64,000 nt of DNA from Terriglobia bacterium (GCA_020073525.1 JAIQFA010000001.1:1-64000), one strand, 5' to 3'. Positions 1 through 8,679 are shown, counted from the first letter of the stretch. Translations and numbers: made by a program. Notes: a model not told the origin generated them from the letters alone.

Positions 1-3
1 TTT

Positions 4-31
4 CTGAGAACTGAGAACTGGGAACTGAGAA
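4..31. repeat. Heptanucleotide tandem repeat (CTGAGAA x4)
   Basis: Four consecutive 7-bp units, three CTGAGAA and one CTGGGAA, end three bases before the ATG of the tautomerase gene. The array may continue left of the window. The same unit recurs at 35342-35369 and 49749-49783. The last GAGAA lies where a ribosome-binding site is expected. Confidence 0.85.
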
Positions 32-34
32 CTC

Positions 35-226
35 ATGCCTTTAGTTCAAGTCACGATGTTGCAAGGCCGCACCAGCGATCAGAAGCGAAAGATTGCACAG
101 CGCATCACCGATACCATGGTGGAAGAGGCGGGAGCGCGCCGCGAAGCCATCGTGGTGACGTTCATCGAAGTGTCGAAAGAAAGTTACGCTTCCGGGGGCG
201 TGCTGATGGCGGACAAGCAGACGTAA
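35..226 (+). CDS. 4-oxalocrotonate tautomerase family protein
   Basis: This 63-residue protein has the size of a single-domain 4-OT tautomerase. It begins Met-Pro, so removal of Met exposes the N-terminal proline that is the general base of the family. The N-terminal beta strand (PLVQVTML), the amphipathic helix with the 'GRTSDQKRKIAQRITD' pattern and the second strand (IVVTFIEV) follow in the expected order. Members ketonise enols in aromatic-compound breakdown and work as hexamers in the cytoplasm. No pathway partner is adjacent, so the substrate is unknown. The start is fixed by the Pro; the only ribosome-binding candidate is GAGAA inside the upstream heptad repeat. Confidence 0.85.
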   Translation: MPLVQVTMLQGRTSDQKRKIAQRITDTMVEEAGARREAIVVTFIEVSKESYASGGVLMADKQT

Positions 227-268
227 AGCGGGTTTTGCAGATCGCGTCCGCTGACGATCGCCAGTGCA

Positions 269-294
269 CGCGGGCAAGAGTGCCCGCGCTACAC
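269..294. repeat. Palindromic intergenic repeat, CGCGGGC type
   Basis: CGCGGGCA and TGCCCGCG flank a short loop and are followed by CTACAC. A related palindrome preceded by GTGTGG lies at 30568-30593. This one sits between convergent genes and could act as a hairpin at transcript ends, but no U-tract is present. Confidence 0.55.
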
Positions 295-300
295 ATTTCA

Positions 301-585
301 TCACAGCGGCTCGAACAGATGGCCCTCGGTGCGGTCGCCGAGTTTGGGCAGATCTTTTTTCGCGAACTGCAAGAAGTGCGGAGCTGCGCGATGCGCTTCG
401 AGCGCCGCGTCGTCTTTGTATTGCTCATAGACAAAGAACCGGCGCGGGTCCGTCTTGTGCTTGTGCACCTGATACATAAGACAGCCCGGTTCTTTGCGCG
501 ATTCGGCTGTGAGTTTTTCGAAGATTGCGGTCACTTCGGACTCGCGTCCGACTTTTGCCATCCAGGTTACGGCCAACACCACCAT
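301..585 (-). CDS. Antibiotic biosynthesis monooxygenase (ABM) domain protein
   Basis: The protein is 94 residues if started at the ATG at 585, which has GGAG seven bases upstream; a longer reading frame to 645 would run through a palindromic repeat and is less likely. The core 'VTWMAKVGRESEVTAIFEKL' region, the 'EPGCLMYQVHKH' strand, 'FFVYEQYKDDAALEAHRAAPHF' and the terminal 'LFEPL' strand match the ferredoxin-like ABM fold of the YgiN quinol monooxygenase type. Such proteins are small dimers acting on quinols or polyketides without cofactor. The actual substrate cannot be inferred from the neighbours. Confidence 0.85.
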   Translation of the reverse strand: MVVLAVTWMAKVGRESEVTAIFEKLTAESRKEPGCLMYQVHKHKTDPRRFFVYEQYKDDAALEAHRAAPHFLQFAKKDLPKLGDRTEGHLFEPL

Positions 586-606
586 CCGTCGCTCCGTTCT
601 TTTAGC

Positions 607-660
607 AGCCCCTGAAGGGGCTCTGATTTCGAAAACTTGCGGCATCGCTGAAGCGATACC
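607..660. repeat. REP-like composite palindrome, copy 1
   Basis: A perfect palindrome AGCCCCTGAAGGGGCT (607-622) is joined by about 18 bases to a second imperfect hairpin, GGCATCGCTGAAGCGATACC (641-660). The reverse complement matches 36667-36723 over almost its whole length, so these are two inverted copies of one dispersed element 36 kb apart. Both lie just upstream of genes. Confidence 0.85.
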
Positions 661-708
661 CTGATACGAAGCTCACAGCATTTCTAAAGCGATATCTGCG
701 ACGAAACA

Positions 709-2040
709 CTAGCTTTTCAGGCCCATCGCGCTGATGAAGTCGGGAACCAAAATCGTTTGTTCACGATCGGGGCCCGTGGAAATCATTCCCACTCGCGCCG
801 CAGTTTCCTTCTCGATGAAGGCCAGATATTCGCGGGCGGCCTTGGGCAACGCTTCGACCATCCGAATCGACTGCGTTGGAGTGGCCCAGCCGGGCATGTT
901 GCGGTAGATGCATTCGATCTTGTCGTAACCGCAGGCTTGCGCCGGTACTTCGTCGGTTTCCTTGCCGTCCACCTTATACCCTACGCAGACTGGAATGTCC
1001 TTCAAGTGATCAAGCACATCCAGCTTGGTCACCACCAGCCAGGAGATTCCGTTAATCATGCCAGCGTAGCGGAGCAGAGGCAAATCCAGCCAGCCGGTGC
1101 GGCGAGGGCGTCCGGTGACGGCGCCGAATTCGTTGCCGCGTTTGCGCAGGTCTTCTCCCTGGGCATCGAGGAGTTCGCTGGGGAACGGACCGCTGCCGAC
1201 GCGGGTGCAATAGGCCTTGGTGATCCCGATGACCGTGTCAATCGAGGTCGGAGGCACGCCGGTTCCAGTGGAGGCGCCGCCCGACGTGGAACTCGAGGAA
1301 GTCACGAACGGATAGGTGCCGTGATCAATGTCGAGCATGGTGCCCTGCGCGCCTTCGAAGACGATCGACTTGCCTTCAGCGAGGGCGCGGTTCAATAGAA
1401 GAGCCGTGTCGCGGACGAAGGGACGGATTTGCTCGGCAGCGTCGGCGTATTCGCGAAACATCTTGTCAGCATCGAGCGGGTCGGAGTTGAACAGGGCATG
1501 CGCGATCATATTCTTTTCGCGGCATGTGTTCTCGATGTGAGTGCGCAGCAATGGAGTGTCGAGCAGATCTGCGACGCGCAAGCCGCGGCGTCCCATTTTG
1601 TCTTCGTACGATGGGCCGATACCACGGGAAGTGGTCCCGATCTTCACGCGGCCGGGAGCGTTTTCCGACCCCAGCTCCATCATGCGATGGTACGGAAGAA
1701 TGACTTGCGCCCGGCTCGATACAAAGAGATTCCCGTCTACCTTTACGCCGGCGGCGCGCAATGAAGAGACTTCCTTCAGGAACGCCAGCGGATCAATGAC
1801 TACGCCATTGCCGACGACGCTGACGCACTCGGGTCGGAGAATACCTCCGGGCACCAGCTGCAGTATGAATTTTTTGCCGTTGATGATGACGGTGTGTCCT
1901 GCGTTGTGGCCGCCGGCGTAGCGGGCCACCACCGAAAAAGTCTGGGTGAGTACGTCGACAATCTTGCCTTTGCCTTCGTCGCCCCACTGGGCACCAACGA
2001 TAACCGCGGTTCTGCCTCTGCTCGTGCTGCCTCTGCTCAA
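709..2040 (-). CDS. purA: Adenylosuccinate synthetase
   Basis: PurA joins IMP and aspartate using GTP to give adenylosuccinate, the first committed step to AMP. The N-terminal GTP-binding loop VGAQWGDEGKGK, the NAGHT segment, the 'TTSRGIGPSYEDK' loop, 'EGAQGTMLDIDHGTYPFVTSS' and the C-terminal 'STGPDREQTI' are all visible. Upstream in-frame residues bear no resemblance to the family, so the start is placed at the TTG at 2040, with GGAG six bases upstream; this gives 443 residues, close to the usual 430. It is transcribed divergently from mutM. Confidence 0.95.
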   Translation of the reverse strand: MSRGSTSRGRTAVIVGAQWGDEGKGKIVDVLTQTFSVVARYAGGHNAGHTVIINGKKFILQLVPGGILRPECVSVVGNGVVIDPLAFLKEVSSLRAAGVKVDGNLFVSSRAQVILPYHRMMELGSENAPGRVKIGTTSRGIGPSYEDKMGRRGLRVADLLDTPLLRTHIENTCREKNMIAHALFNSDPLDADKMFREYADAAEQIRPFVRDTALLLNRALAEGKSIVFEGAQGTMLDIDHGTYPFVTSSSSTSGGASTGTGVPPTSIDTVIGITKAYCTRVGSGPFPSELLDAQGEDLRKRGNEFGAVTGRPRRTGWLDLPLLRYAGMINGISWLVVTKLDVLDHLKDIPVCVGYKVDGKETDEVPAQACGYDKIECIYRNMPGWATPTQSIRMVEALPKAAREYLAFIEKETAARVGMISTGPDREQTILVPDFISAMGLKS

Positions 2041-2206
2041 TGAACACTCCACTTGGAAATTGTGCGACCGGTCAGGCCGCCCCAGGGGGTCGCACACACG
2101 GGTTTTCGCCGCGGTTGAATAGACTGGAAAACTGGGAAGATCGGCGGTACTTGGTGTGTACGCTCTAGCATACCGAATCGGGCTGTGGAGGAGCAAACTC
2201 GAAAAT

Positions 2207-2248
2207 GCTCTTAGCTCTTGGTCTTTGGCTTTTTGCTAAGAGTTAGAA
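2207..2248. repeat. Heptad-period imperfect tandem repeat with inverted ends
   Basis: Six imperfect 7-bp units (GCTCTTA, GCTCTTG, GTCTTTG, GCTTTTT, GCTAAGA, GTTAGAA) fill the purA-mutM divergent gap. CTCTTAGC at 2208 and GCTAAGAG at 2235 can form a perfect 8-bp stem. It belongs to the class of inverted heptad arrays seen at eight places in the window. Confidence 0.65.
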
Positions 2249-2291
2249 GCCAATAGCGATTTTCTCTGCGCCGATCTTGTATCCTGACACC

Positions 2292-3173
2292 GTGCCTGAA
2301 CTCCCCGAAGTTGAAACCATTGCGCGCGGCCTCGACAAGCGCGTTGCCGGAGACACCATCGAATCGGTGTGGATTGGCTCTCGCAAACAACCGCTCAAAT
2401 CACCGGCCGGCGTGATCGCTGCCACGCTTGAGGGCAGGCGAATTGTTCGTGTGCATCGCGCGGGCAAGCATATTGTGTTCGATCTGGAGGGTGAAGCGCA
2501 GTCCAAGAGAGGCGGACGTGCCGCTCGCCGAAAGACGCGGCAAGCCGCGTCTCTACAGAACATCGGTGAAGGCCGGACCGCGCAGTGGATTGTTCATCTC
2601 GGCATGACGGGGCGCATGGTGGTGTGCGAGCCTGCGGACGAGATTGCCAAGCACACCCACTTGATCGCGAAACTCGCTTCCGGGCGCGAACTGCGCTTTA
2701 TTGATCCACGCATGTTTGGCAAGCTCAGCGTTCACGACGGCGGCTTCGACCCCGGTGGAGTGGAACCACTGGAGGTGACCGAGGAGAAGTTCGTCGAGCT
2801 TTTTCGCGGGCGCAAGACACCGATCAAAAGCGCGCTTCTAAATCAAAAATTGCTGCGCGGAGTGGGTAACATTTACGCTGACGAATCGTTGTTTCGGGCT
2901 GGCATCCGTCCACGGCGGCGGGCGGCAGCCATCACGCGCCAGCAGTTCGGCAAACTGCACGGGGCGGTGCGGGAAGTGCTGCGAGAAGCGATTACGCTGG
3001 GCGGGTCATCAATCTCCGACTATGTCGACGCAGACGGCGAAGAGGGATTCTTCCAGCTTCAGCATAGAGTTTATGCCCGCGAGGGCGAGCCGTGCCTGGT
3101 GTGCGGTAGCGCAATCCGGCGCGTAGTGCTGGCCGGGCGGAGCAGTCACTTCTGCGCAAAATGTCAAAAATAG
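2292..3173 (+). CDS. mutM: Formamidopyrimidine-DNA glycosylase (Fpg/MutM)
   Basis: Fpg removes 8-oxoguanine and ring-opened purines and nicks the DNA. The GTG at 2292 is chosen because it gives M-PELPEVET, exposing the catalytic N-terminal proline and following Glu. The 'LLNQKLLRGVGNIYADESLFRAGI' helix-two-turn-helix and the C-terminal four-cysteine zinc finger (CLVCG...FCAKC) are intact. Length is 293 residues, above the usual 270, because about 30 residues (68-97, Lys/Arg-rich) are inserted between the 'HIVFDLEG' strand and 'QWIVHLGMTGRM'. That insert contains a palindromic repeat otherwise found between genes. All catalytic elements remain, so the protein is probably active. Confidence 0.95.
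   Translation: MPELPEVETIARGLDKRVAGDTIESVWIGSRKQPLKSPAGVIAATLEGRRIVRVHRAGKHIVFDLEGEAQSKRGGRAARRKTRQAASLQNIGEGRTAQWIVHLGMTGRMVVCEPADEIAKHTHLIAKLASGRELRFIDPRMFGKLSVHDGGFDPGGVEPLEVTEEKFVELFRGRKTPIKSALLNQKLLRGVGNIYADESLFRAGIRPRRRAAAITRQQFGKLHGAVREVLREAITLGGSSISDYVDADGEEGFFQLQHRVYAREGEPCLVCGSAIRRVVLAGRSSHFCAKCQK
2533..2556. repeat. GTAGAGAC-type palindrome inside mutM
   Basis: AGACGCGGC-AA-GCCGCGTCT is a perfect 9-bp stem followed by CTAC. The same sequence in reverse complement occurs between genes at 41477-41500, and relatives lie at 28578-28603, 28636-28660 and 43760-43808. Here it is translated in frame as part of the extra segment of MutM. Confidence 0.85.
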
Positions 3174-3285
3174 CCCTAGTAGAACGATTTAATATTGACG
3201 GATTCGCACCCACCCTGTAAAAAAGGGACGGGCTTGGAAGCTCCCTCGAGCCGGCTACCGAGTCGGCTTACCATGATGAAACTCT

Positions 3286-4317
3286 ATGAATAAATTCTCA
3301 ATTGGTGTCGACCTTGGCGGCACGAACTTGCGTATCGCGGCCGTCGACGAGCAGGGCGCGCTGGTCGAGAAAGTCACGCTTGGCACCAAGGTTTCCCGCG
3401 GACGCGATCACGTCATCGCCGACATGTGCGACGCCATCCAGCGTATGTCGGACAAATTCAAGGACACCGCCCCAATGCAGGGGATTGGCGTCGGCGTTCC
3501 GGGCATAATTGATATGCAGACTGGGTTGGTGCGCGAATCGCCCAACCTTCCGGACTGGGTCGACTATCCGGCACGCGCTGCCATTGAGCAGCGATTGAAA
3601 ACCGTCGTCATCCTCGAAAATGACGCCAATGTTGCGGCGCTTGGGGAGAAATGGCTGGGCGCGGCCAAGGATTTCTCGGACATGGCCATGCTTACGCTCG
3701 GGACTGGTGTGGGGGGTGGACTGGTTCTCGGGGGCGCGATCTGGCGTGGCGCGAACGGCATGGCGGCGGAGTTCGGGCACACAACCGTTGAACCGGAGGG
3801 GCAACTTTGCGGGTGCGGGAATCATGGCTGCCTGGAGGCGTACGCCTCGGCCACGGCGATTGTGCGGATGGCACGGGAAGCGATCGTGAAGAACAGTGGC
3901 TGCGCCTTGGCGAGCGCGGCCAACTCTGATCCTGAATTTAGTGCGAAGTCAATCTACAACCTTGCCATTCAAGGCGATGAGGATGCGCGGCAGATTTTTC
4001 GATACGTAGGACGCTGTTTGGGTATTGTGCTCTCGACAATGGTGAATTCCCTCAACCTGCCGATTTACGTGATTGGCGGGGGAGTCTCGAGCGCGTGGGA
4101 AGCATTTTCGCCCTCGATCTTCGAAGAATTGCGGCGGCGTTCGCTGGTGTATGCTGCGACGGCTCCCCACGATGATTCAGTTGGCAACCATGGAGCGTCT
4201 GCGAACGTGGAGGCTGGTCCCGGCCAGAAGACCATCATCACGCGTGCGTTGTTGGGGAGCGATGCCGGCTTATACGGCGCGGCTCGGCTGCCGATGATTA
4301 CAGAAGCCCGGCGTTAG
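3286..4317 (+). CDS. ROK-family glucokinase
   Basis: A 343-residue sugar kinase of the ROK family. The N-terminal phosphate-binding loop (GVDLGGTNLRIAAVD), the 'LENDANVAALGE' substrate segment, 'TLGTGVGGGLVLGG' and the zinc-binding ROK signature with CGCGNHGCLEAYASA are present in order. 'GHTTVEPEGQLCGCG' contains the His of the family zinc site. Glucokinase activity is the most common assignment, but ROK kinases also act on other hexoses and N-acetyl sugars. It overlaps the convergent rluB-type gene by four bases. Confidence 0.9.
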   Translation: MNKFSIGVDLGGTNLRIAAVDEQGALVEKVTLGTKVSRGRDHVIADMCDAIQRMSDKFKDTAPMQGIGVGVPGIIDMQTGLVRESPNLPDWVDYPARAAIEQRLKTVVILENDANVAALGEKWLGAAKDFSDMAMLTLGTGVGGGLVLGGAIWRGANGMAAEFGHTTVEPEGQLCGCGNHGCLEAYASATAIVRMAREAIVKNSGCALASAANSDPEFSAKSIYNLAIQGDEDARQIFRYVGRCLGIVLSTMVNSLNLPIYVIGGGVSSAWEAFSPSIFEELRRRSLVYAATAPHDDSVGNHGASANVEAGPGQKTIITRALLGSDAGLYGAARLPMITEARR

Positions 4318-5207
4318 GCACGCTTATGCTTCGGAGTGCCCGACGACTTTGCCGTCGTAACCCTCGGAGCGCGCGAAAACTTGGACGAGGGTGCCGGTCT
4401 AGGTGAGCGCGGTGCTTTCGGCGATTTCAGTGCGCGCAGCGGTGTAGGCGCGCTGGGCGGAAGCGTAAGTTTTGGTCCTGACGCAGCGCTCTTCAGCTTT
4501 GCCACTTCCAATAAACTAAGGTTCCGCCAATCTCCCGGCGGCACATCGAGCGCGAGGGGGCCGTACTGCACGCGCCGGATTTTCTCCACGTGGTGTCCTA
4601 CTTCTTCAAACATTTTCCGGACCTGGCGGTTGCGCCCTTCGATGATCGTCACTTCCAGCCACGGGTTATCGCCTTCGCGGATCAAGCGAATTTTTGCCGG
4701 TGCCGTGCGCACGCGGCGGCCGCCTTTCTCGGCAATCGAGACTCCGCGGCGAAGCTTGTCGAGTTTGGCCTCGTCAGGCTGGCCAGCGACTTTCACCACG
4801 TAGACCTTTGGCACGTTGGAAGATGCCTTCATTAAAGCGTTGGCCAACGCACCATCGTTGGTCATGAGTATCAGGCCTTCACTTGCCCAGTCGAGGCGGC
4901 CAACAGGATACACGCGGCCTTTCACCTTCTGGACCAGGTCCATCACGGTGGGGCGCTTTTTCTCGTCGCTGACCGTGGTCACGTATCCCTTGGGCTTGTT
5001 CAGTGCTATGTATGTGAAACGTTCGGGCCCCTGAAGCAGCTTGCCATCGACCCGGATGTGATCTTGCTCGGGATCGGCCTTGGTGCCGAGCTGTGTCACT
5101 ACCTGACCGTTGACCAGCACGCGGCCGGAGGTGATCAGCTCTTCGGCTTTGCGGCGGGAGGCTACTCCGGCAGCAGCGATAATTTTTTGCAGACGTTCGG
5201 CTGGCAT
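4314..5207 (-). CDS. rluB: 23S rRNA pseudouridine synthase, RluB/RsuA family
   Basis: An S4 RNA-binding domain at the N-terminus (RLQKIIAAAGVASRRKAEELI) is followed by the RsuA-type catalytic domain with GRLDWASEGLILMTND, whose Asp is the catalytic residue, and 'EGRNRQVRKMFEEVGH'. The last 60 residues are Pro/Ser/Lys/Arg-rich and probably disordered, making 297 residues. It isomerises a uridine in large-subunit rRNA. It follows scpB with a two-base gap at the end of the trpS-scpA-scpB operon, the usual context for RluB. RluB rather than RluE or RsuA is inferred from that context. Confidence 0.92.
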   Translation of the reverse strand: MPAERLQKIIAAAGVASRRKAEELITSGRVLVNGQVVTQLGTKADPEQDHIRVDGKLLQGPERFTYIALNKPKGYVTTVSDEKKRPTVMDLVQKVKGRVYPVGRLDWASEGLILMTNDGALANALMKASSNVPKVYVVKVAGQPDEAKLDKLRRGVSIAEKGGRRVRTAPAKIRLIREGDNPWLEVTIIEGRNRQVRKMFEEVGHHVEKIRRVQYGPLALDVPPGDWRNLSLLEVAKLKSAASGPKLTLPPSAPTPLRALKSPKAPRSPRPAPSSKFSRAPRVTTAKSSGTPKHKRA

Positions 5208-5209
5208 GG

Positions 5210-5944
5210 CTACTCCGGTTTTGCGCTGGCTGGTGTTTTGGTTTCTTCGGTTGCGACTGCGGGATCGGTATCGTCGTCGCTTTCAGCAGTACTTGCTGTT
5301 TCGGAGGAATCGTCGGTTGACGGCGAGATCGAAGATGCCTCGACGGGCGCACCCTCACTCGGAAGCAGGTCGCTCTGAAACGACTCGGCCAGCAGTTTCT
5401 CGAACTCTTCCATGCTGGGCAGTTCGTTGATGTCCTTCAGTCCGAAGCGCAGCAGAAAGTCTTTGCTGGTTTTGTAAAGAATCGGCCGGCCAATCACAGC
5501 TTTTCTGCCTGCGGTTGTGATGAGTTTGCGGTCGAGGAGGGTGGCGATGACTCCGCCGGAATCCACCCCGCGGATTTCGCTGATCTCAGGCACCGTGACC
5601 GGCTGCTTGTAGGCGATGACGGCGAGAGTCTCAAGCGCTGGAAGCGACAGCCGGAAAGGCGGTTTGAGGCTCTTGGCGAAGGCGCGCACGACGTCGTGCT
5701 GATCGGGCTTGGTGGACATGCGGTATCCGCCAGCGACCTGGCGGATTTCGATACCGTGGTTTGAGCCGGAGTACTCCGCGATGAGTTCTTCGAGCGTGGC
5801 GCGGATGCGCGACTTAATTTCCGCCGGATCAATGCCGGGAGTTTCGGCGAGCACAGACTCCTTCACGAGCGAATGAATCTGGTCAAGGGAAATGGGTGTT
5901 TCCGCCGCGTAAATGATGGCTTCGAGTTGAGGTCTAAGGCTCAT
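5210..5944 (-). CDS. scpB: Segregation and condensation protein B
   Basis: ScpB is the paired winged-helix kleisin partner of SMC-ScpA, compacting and segregating chromosomes. The family start 'LRPQLEAIIYAAETPISLDQI', 'FRLSLPALETLAVIAYKQPVTVPEISEIRGVDSGGVIATLLDRKLI' and 'GRPILYKTSKDFLLRFGL' are clear. The 60 C-terminal residues are acidic and low in complexity. It lies immediately downstream of scpA, separated by an inverted heptad array. Confidence 0.95.
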   Translation of the reverse strand: MSLRPQLEAIIYAAETPISLDQIHSLVKESVLAETPGIDPAEIKSRIRATLEELIAEYSGSNHGIEIRQVAGGYRMSTKPDQHDVVRAFAKSLKPPFRLSLPALETLAVIAYKQPVTVPEISEIRGVDSGGVIATLLDRKLITTAGRKAVIGRPILYKTSKDFLLRFGLKDINELPSMEEFEKLLAESFQSDLLPSEGAPVEASSISPSTDDSSETASTAESDDDTDPAVATEETKTPASAKPE

Positions 5945-5951
5945 GAGAATC

Positions 5952-6050
5952 GTCGTTAGTCGTTGGTCGCTAGTCGTTCGCTATTCATCGTTGGTTATTC
6001 GCCTGTTAGTCGCGGCTGGCAGCTCTGGCTAACGACCAACGACCAACGAC
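5952..6050. repeat. Inverted heptad-period array between scpA and scpB
   Basis: The left arm has GTCGTTA, GTCGTTG, GTCGCTA, GTCGTTC and three more diverged 7-bp units (5952-6000). The right arm has CTAACGA, CCAACGA, CCAACGA (6029-6049), the reverse complement of the left. The arms could form a long hairpin in the scpA-scpB message. Confidence 0.8.
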
Positions 6051-6055
6051 TTTTA

Positions 6056-6952
6056 TTACTTCCAATCATCGCGCACAGCAGTTTGCTCAGTCATCACTTC
6101 TTCGAAGTGCGAGTGCTTGCGCACCAGCACTTCGCCGAAGACGTGGTCTTGCCGTACTTGAATCGCCTGCAAGCGGACCAGTTCCAGCATTGCCAAAAAC
6201 ATGCAGACCAGTGCCTGTCGCGACGGCACGTTGCGAAGTATCTGCTTCAGGCGAATGGGGCGATCTTCGAGCGCGAGCCGGCGGTGCAGGTACTGGATCA
6301 TCTGGCCGACGGTTACAGTCTCCTCGTCGACCTCCAACATAGGCCGGGTGCGCGCTCGGTCCAGTATTTGCTGGAAGGTCTTGACCAGGTCGATGACGTC
6401 GGCGGCCAGTTCGGGCTCGGTGCCCTCGGCGTCCATGAACTCGCGGATCGCCGGATTGCTCAGCACGGCATCTTCAATCTGCTGTTTCTGCAAAAGCATC
6501 TGCGCCGCGGATTTGAATTTTTCGTGTTCCAGCAGGCGATTGACGAGTTCGTTGCGCGGATCTTCCTGCGCGTCGGTGGGAGCCAGCGGATCGCGCGGCA
6601 GCAACATCTTTGACTTGATGTGAATCAGCACCGCCGCCATGTAGATAAACTCGCTGGCGATGTTGACGTCGAGTTCGCGGATGCGCTCCACGTACGTGAG
6701 ATATTGCGCCGTGATCCTGGCGATGGGAATGTCGTAGATGTTGATGTCCTGCTTGCGGATCAGGTCGAGCAGCAGGTCAAGCGGGCCTTCGTAGATTTCC
6801 CCGAGTTCGATGGCGAACGGGAAGTCGCTGGCATCGTTCTTGTTGGATTTGGTCGCGGCCGACCTGTTCTCAGCAACAACGACCGGAGCGGTGCCTTGTC
6901 GGGAAGTCTCGACTTGCGCTTGTTCTGATATGGGTTGAGACAAATCCGTCAC
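6056..6952 (-). CDS. scpA: Segregation and condensation protein A
   Basis: ScpA is the kleisin that bridges the SMC heads together with ScpB. The diagnostic 'GPLDLLLDLIRKQDINIYDIPIARITAQYL' N-terminal region, 'ASEFIYMAAVLIHIKSKMLLP' and the C-terminal 'FLAMLELVRLQAIQVRQ' winged helix are present. The first 50 residues precede the conserved domain and look disordered, so the true start could lie further in. The start overlaps the trpS stop by four bases, indicating translational coupling. Confidence 0.95.
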   Translation of the reverse strand: MTDLSQPISEQAQVETSRQGTAPVVVAENRSAATKSNKNDASDFPFAIELGEIYEGPLDLLLDLIRKQDINIYDIPIARITAQYLTYVERIRELDVNIASEFIYMAAVLIHIKSKMLLPRDPLAPTDAQEDPRNELVNRLLEHEKFKSAAQMLLQKQQIEDAVLSNPAIREFMDAEGTEPELAADVIDLVKTFQQILDRARTRPMLEVDEETVTVGQMIQYLHRRLALEDRPIRLKQILRNVPSRQALVCMFLAMLELVRLQAIQVRQDHVFGEVLVRKHSHFEEVMTEQTAVRDDWK

Positions 6953-7995
6953 TTCTTGGAATCCTTCACCGGCTCATAGTTCGAGCTATAGTCCAGCCTC
7001 ATGGACTCGCGCACTTCGTTCATCGTTGTACCTGCGACCCCGCGGGCGCGAGCCGAGCCAGCTTCCAGAATATCCCAGGCGAGGCGGGGATCGTCCTCGT
7101 ATTTTTTTCGCCGCTCCTGCATAGGGTTGAGGATATTCACCAAGGCATCGGCGGCCCAGCTTTTGCACTCGATACAGCCGATTCCGGCCGACCGGCAGCC
7201 TTCATAGACCTTCGCCATCGTTTCTTTGGTGCTGAATATTTTGTGCAGGTCGCCCACGGGACACACATCTGGATTGCCGGGATCGCTGCGCCGCACGCGG
7301 GCAGGGTCCGTAACCATCGTCTTGAGTTTCTGCCGCACCACGGGCTCTGGGTCGGTCAACATCACCGCGTTGCCATACGACTTTGACATCTTGCGGCCGT
7401 CGGTACCGGGCAAGCGGGCGGCTGGCGTGAGCAGAGCGGCTGGTTCGGGGAAAACGTATTCGCGCTTCCCGGCGTAGAAGCCGTTGAAGCGTCGCGCGAT
7501 CTCTCGCGTCAGTTCCACGTGCGCGACCTGGTCTTCGCCAACGGGAACGACGTCCGCTTTGTAGATCAAAATGTCCGCAGACTGCAGGACGGGATAACCA
7601 AGAAACCCGTATGTTCCCAGGTCTTTTTCCTTGATATTTTCCTTCTGCTCTTTATACGTCGGGACGCGCTCCAGCCAGCCGAGGGGCGTGATCATCGAAA
7701 GCAGCAGGTGCAACTCCGCATGTGCCGGGACATGCGACTGGATGAACATCACGCATTTTGCGGGATCCAGGCCAGCCGCTAGCCAATCCAACAGCACTTC
7801 AACCGAGTTTTCTTTCAGCCGCGACGTGTCCGCATAGTCAGTGGTCAGGGCGTGCCAGTCGGCGATGAAGAAGAAACAGTCATACTCGTCCTGCATGCGG
7901 ACCCAGTTTTCGAGCGCGCCGACGTAGTTTCCCAGGTGCAGCTTGCCGGTCGAGCGCATCCCGCTCAGTACACGTTTCTTGGTTGAAGGAGTCAT
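6949..7995 (-). CDS. trpS: Tryptophan-tRNA ligase
   Basis: A class I aminoacyl-tRNA synthetase charging tRNA-Trp. The GKLHLGNYVGALENW (HIGH-type) motif, 'GEDQVAHVELTREIARRFN' and 'GTDGRKMSKSYGN' (KMSKS) are all present, and the 348-residue length is normal. It starts directly after the stop codon of the M50 protease gene and overlaps scpA, so it is the second gene of a five-gene operon. Confidence 0.97.
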   Translation of the reverse strand: MTPSTKKRVLSGMRSTGKLHLGNYVGALENWVRMQDEYDCFFFIADWHALTTDYADTSRLKENSVEVLLDWLAAGLDPAKCVMFIQSHVPAHAELHLLLSMITPLGWLERVPTYKEQKENIKEKDLGTYGFLGYPVLQSADILIYKADVVPVGEDQVAHVELTREIARRFNGFYAGKREYVFPEPAALLTPAARLPGTDGRKMSKSYGNAVMLTDPEPVVRQKLKTMVTDPARVRRSDPGNPDVCPVGDLHKIFSTKETMAKVYEGCRSAGIGCIECKSWAADALVNILNPMQERRKKYEDDPRLAWDILEAGSARARGVAGTTMNEVRESMRLDYSSNYEPVKDSKK

Positions 7996-8679
7996 TCAGA
8001 ATTTGCCCAGGATGAAGAGGTAAAAGTCCCTAAACGGCCGGATGACGCTCCAGAGCAGCCCTCCGCCGAGATACACCAGTGCCAGCAGTGCGAAAATTCC
8101 GATGCGGTCGTACACCAATCGCACTGGCTCTGATAAGAAATGTCGGAGCACGTGGCTGCCATCGAGCGGCGGGACCGGGATCAGGTTAAAGACCGCCAAG
8201 ACGATGTTGATGAGCATTACGACGTACAGCAGCTCGACGACGAACTCCAACGGCGAATCGGAAGCAGCACCGACGAAGCCACGCGACAACCCGGCTACCA
8301 GAGTGTGTCCGGAGGAGGACGAAAGCGAAATGCCGCCCAGCAGCAGAAGGGCGCCAGTGGCGACGATGAAGTTGCTGACTGGGCCCGCCACGGAGGTCAG
8401 AATGTCGTCCATCACGGGGTTGCGGAAATTCCGGGGATCCACTGGCGTGGGTTTGGCCCAGCCGAGCAGTGGTATGCCGCTGACGGCCGCGACGAGCGGC
8501 AGTATGATCGTGCCAAACAGATCAATGTGGCGAATGGGATTCAGCGACACGCGTCCCAACATGCGAGCCGTAGGATCGCCGCAGCGCGACGCAGTCCAGG
8601 CGTGGGCAGACTCGTGCACGCTGATCGCAAACAGGAACGCGATCATCTGATACAGAATTTCAGCGATTCTCGGCGTCAT
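7996..8679 (-). CDS. Site-2 protease family (M50) membrane metalloprotease
   Basis: The zinc motif HESAHAW fits HExxH near the N-terminus, and 'NLIPVPPLDGSHVL' supplies the distal Asp of the rhomboid-like M50B fold. Several hydrophobic segments make a roughly six-helix membrane protein of 227 residues without PDZ domain. Homologues of this short type often sit upstream of trpS and scpA. Intramembrane cleavage is expected; the substrate is unknown. Confidence 0.9.
   Translation of the reverse strand: MTPRIAEILYQMIAFLFAISVHESAHAWTASRCGDPTARMLGRVSLNPIRHIDLFGTIILPLVAAVSGIPLLGWAKPTPVDPRNFRNPVMDDILTSVAGPVSNFIVATGALLLLGGISLSSSSGHTLVAGLSRGFVGAASDSPLEFVVELLYVVMLINIVLAVFNLIPVPPLDGSHVLRHFLSEPVRLVYDRIGIFALLALVYLGGGLLWSVIRPFRDFYLFILGKF

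Noticed and set aside
757..1398. Long plus-strand reading frame opposite purA
   Set aside because: It lies wholly inside purA on the other strand, with composition expected of a GC-rich antisense frame and no domain.
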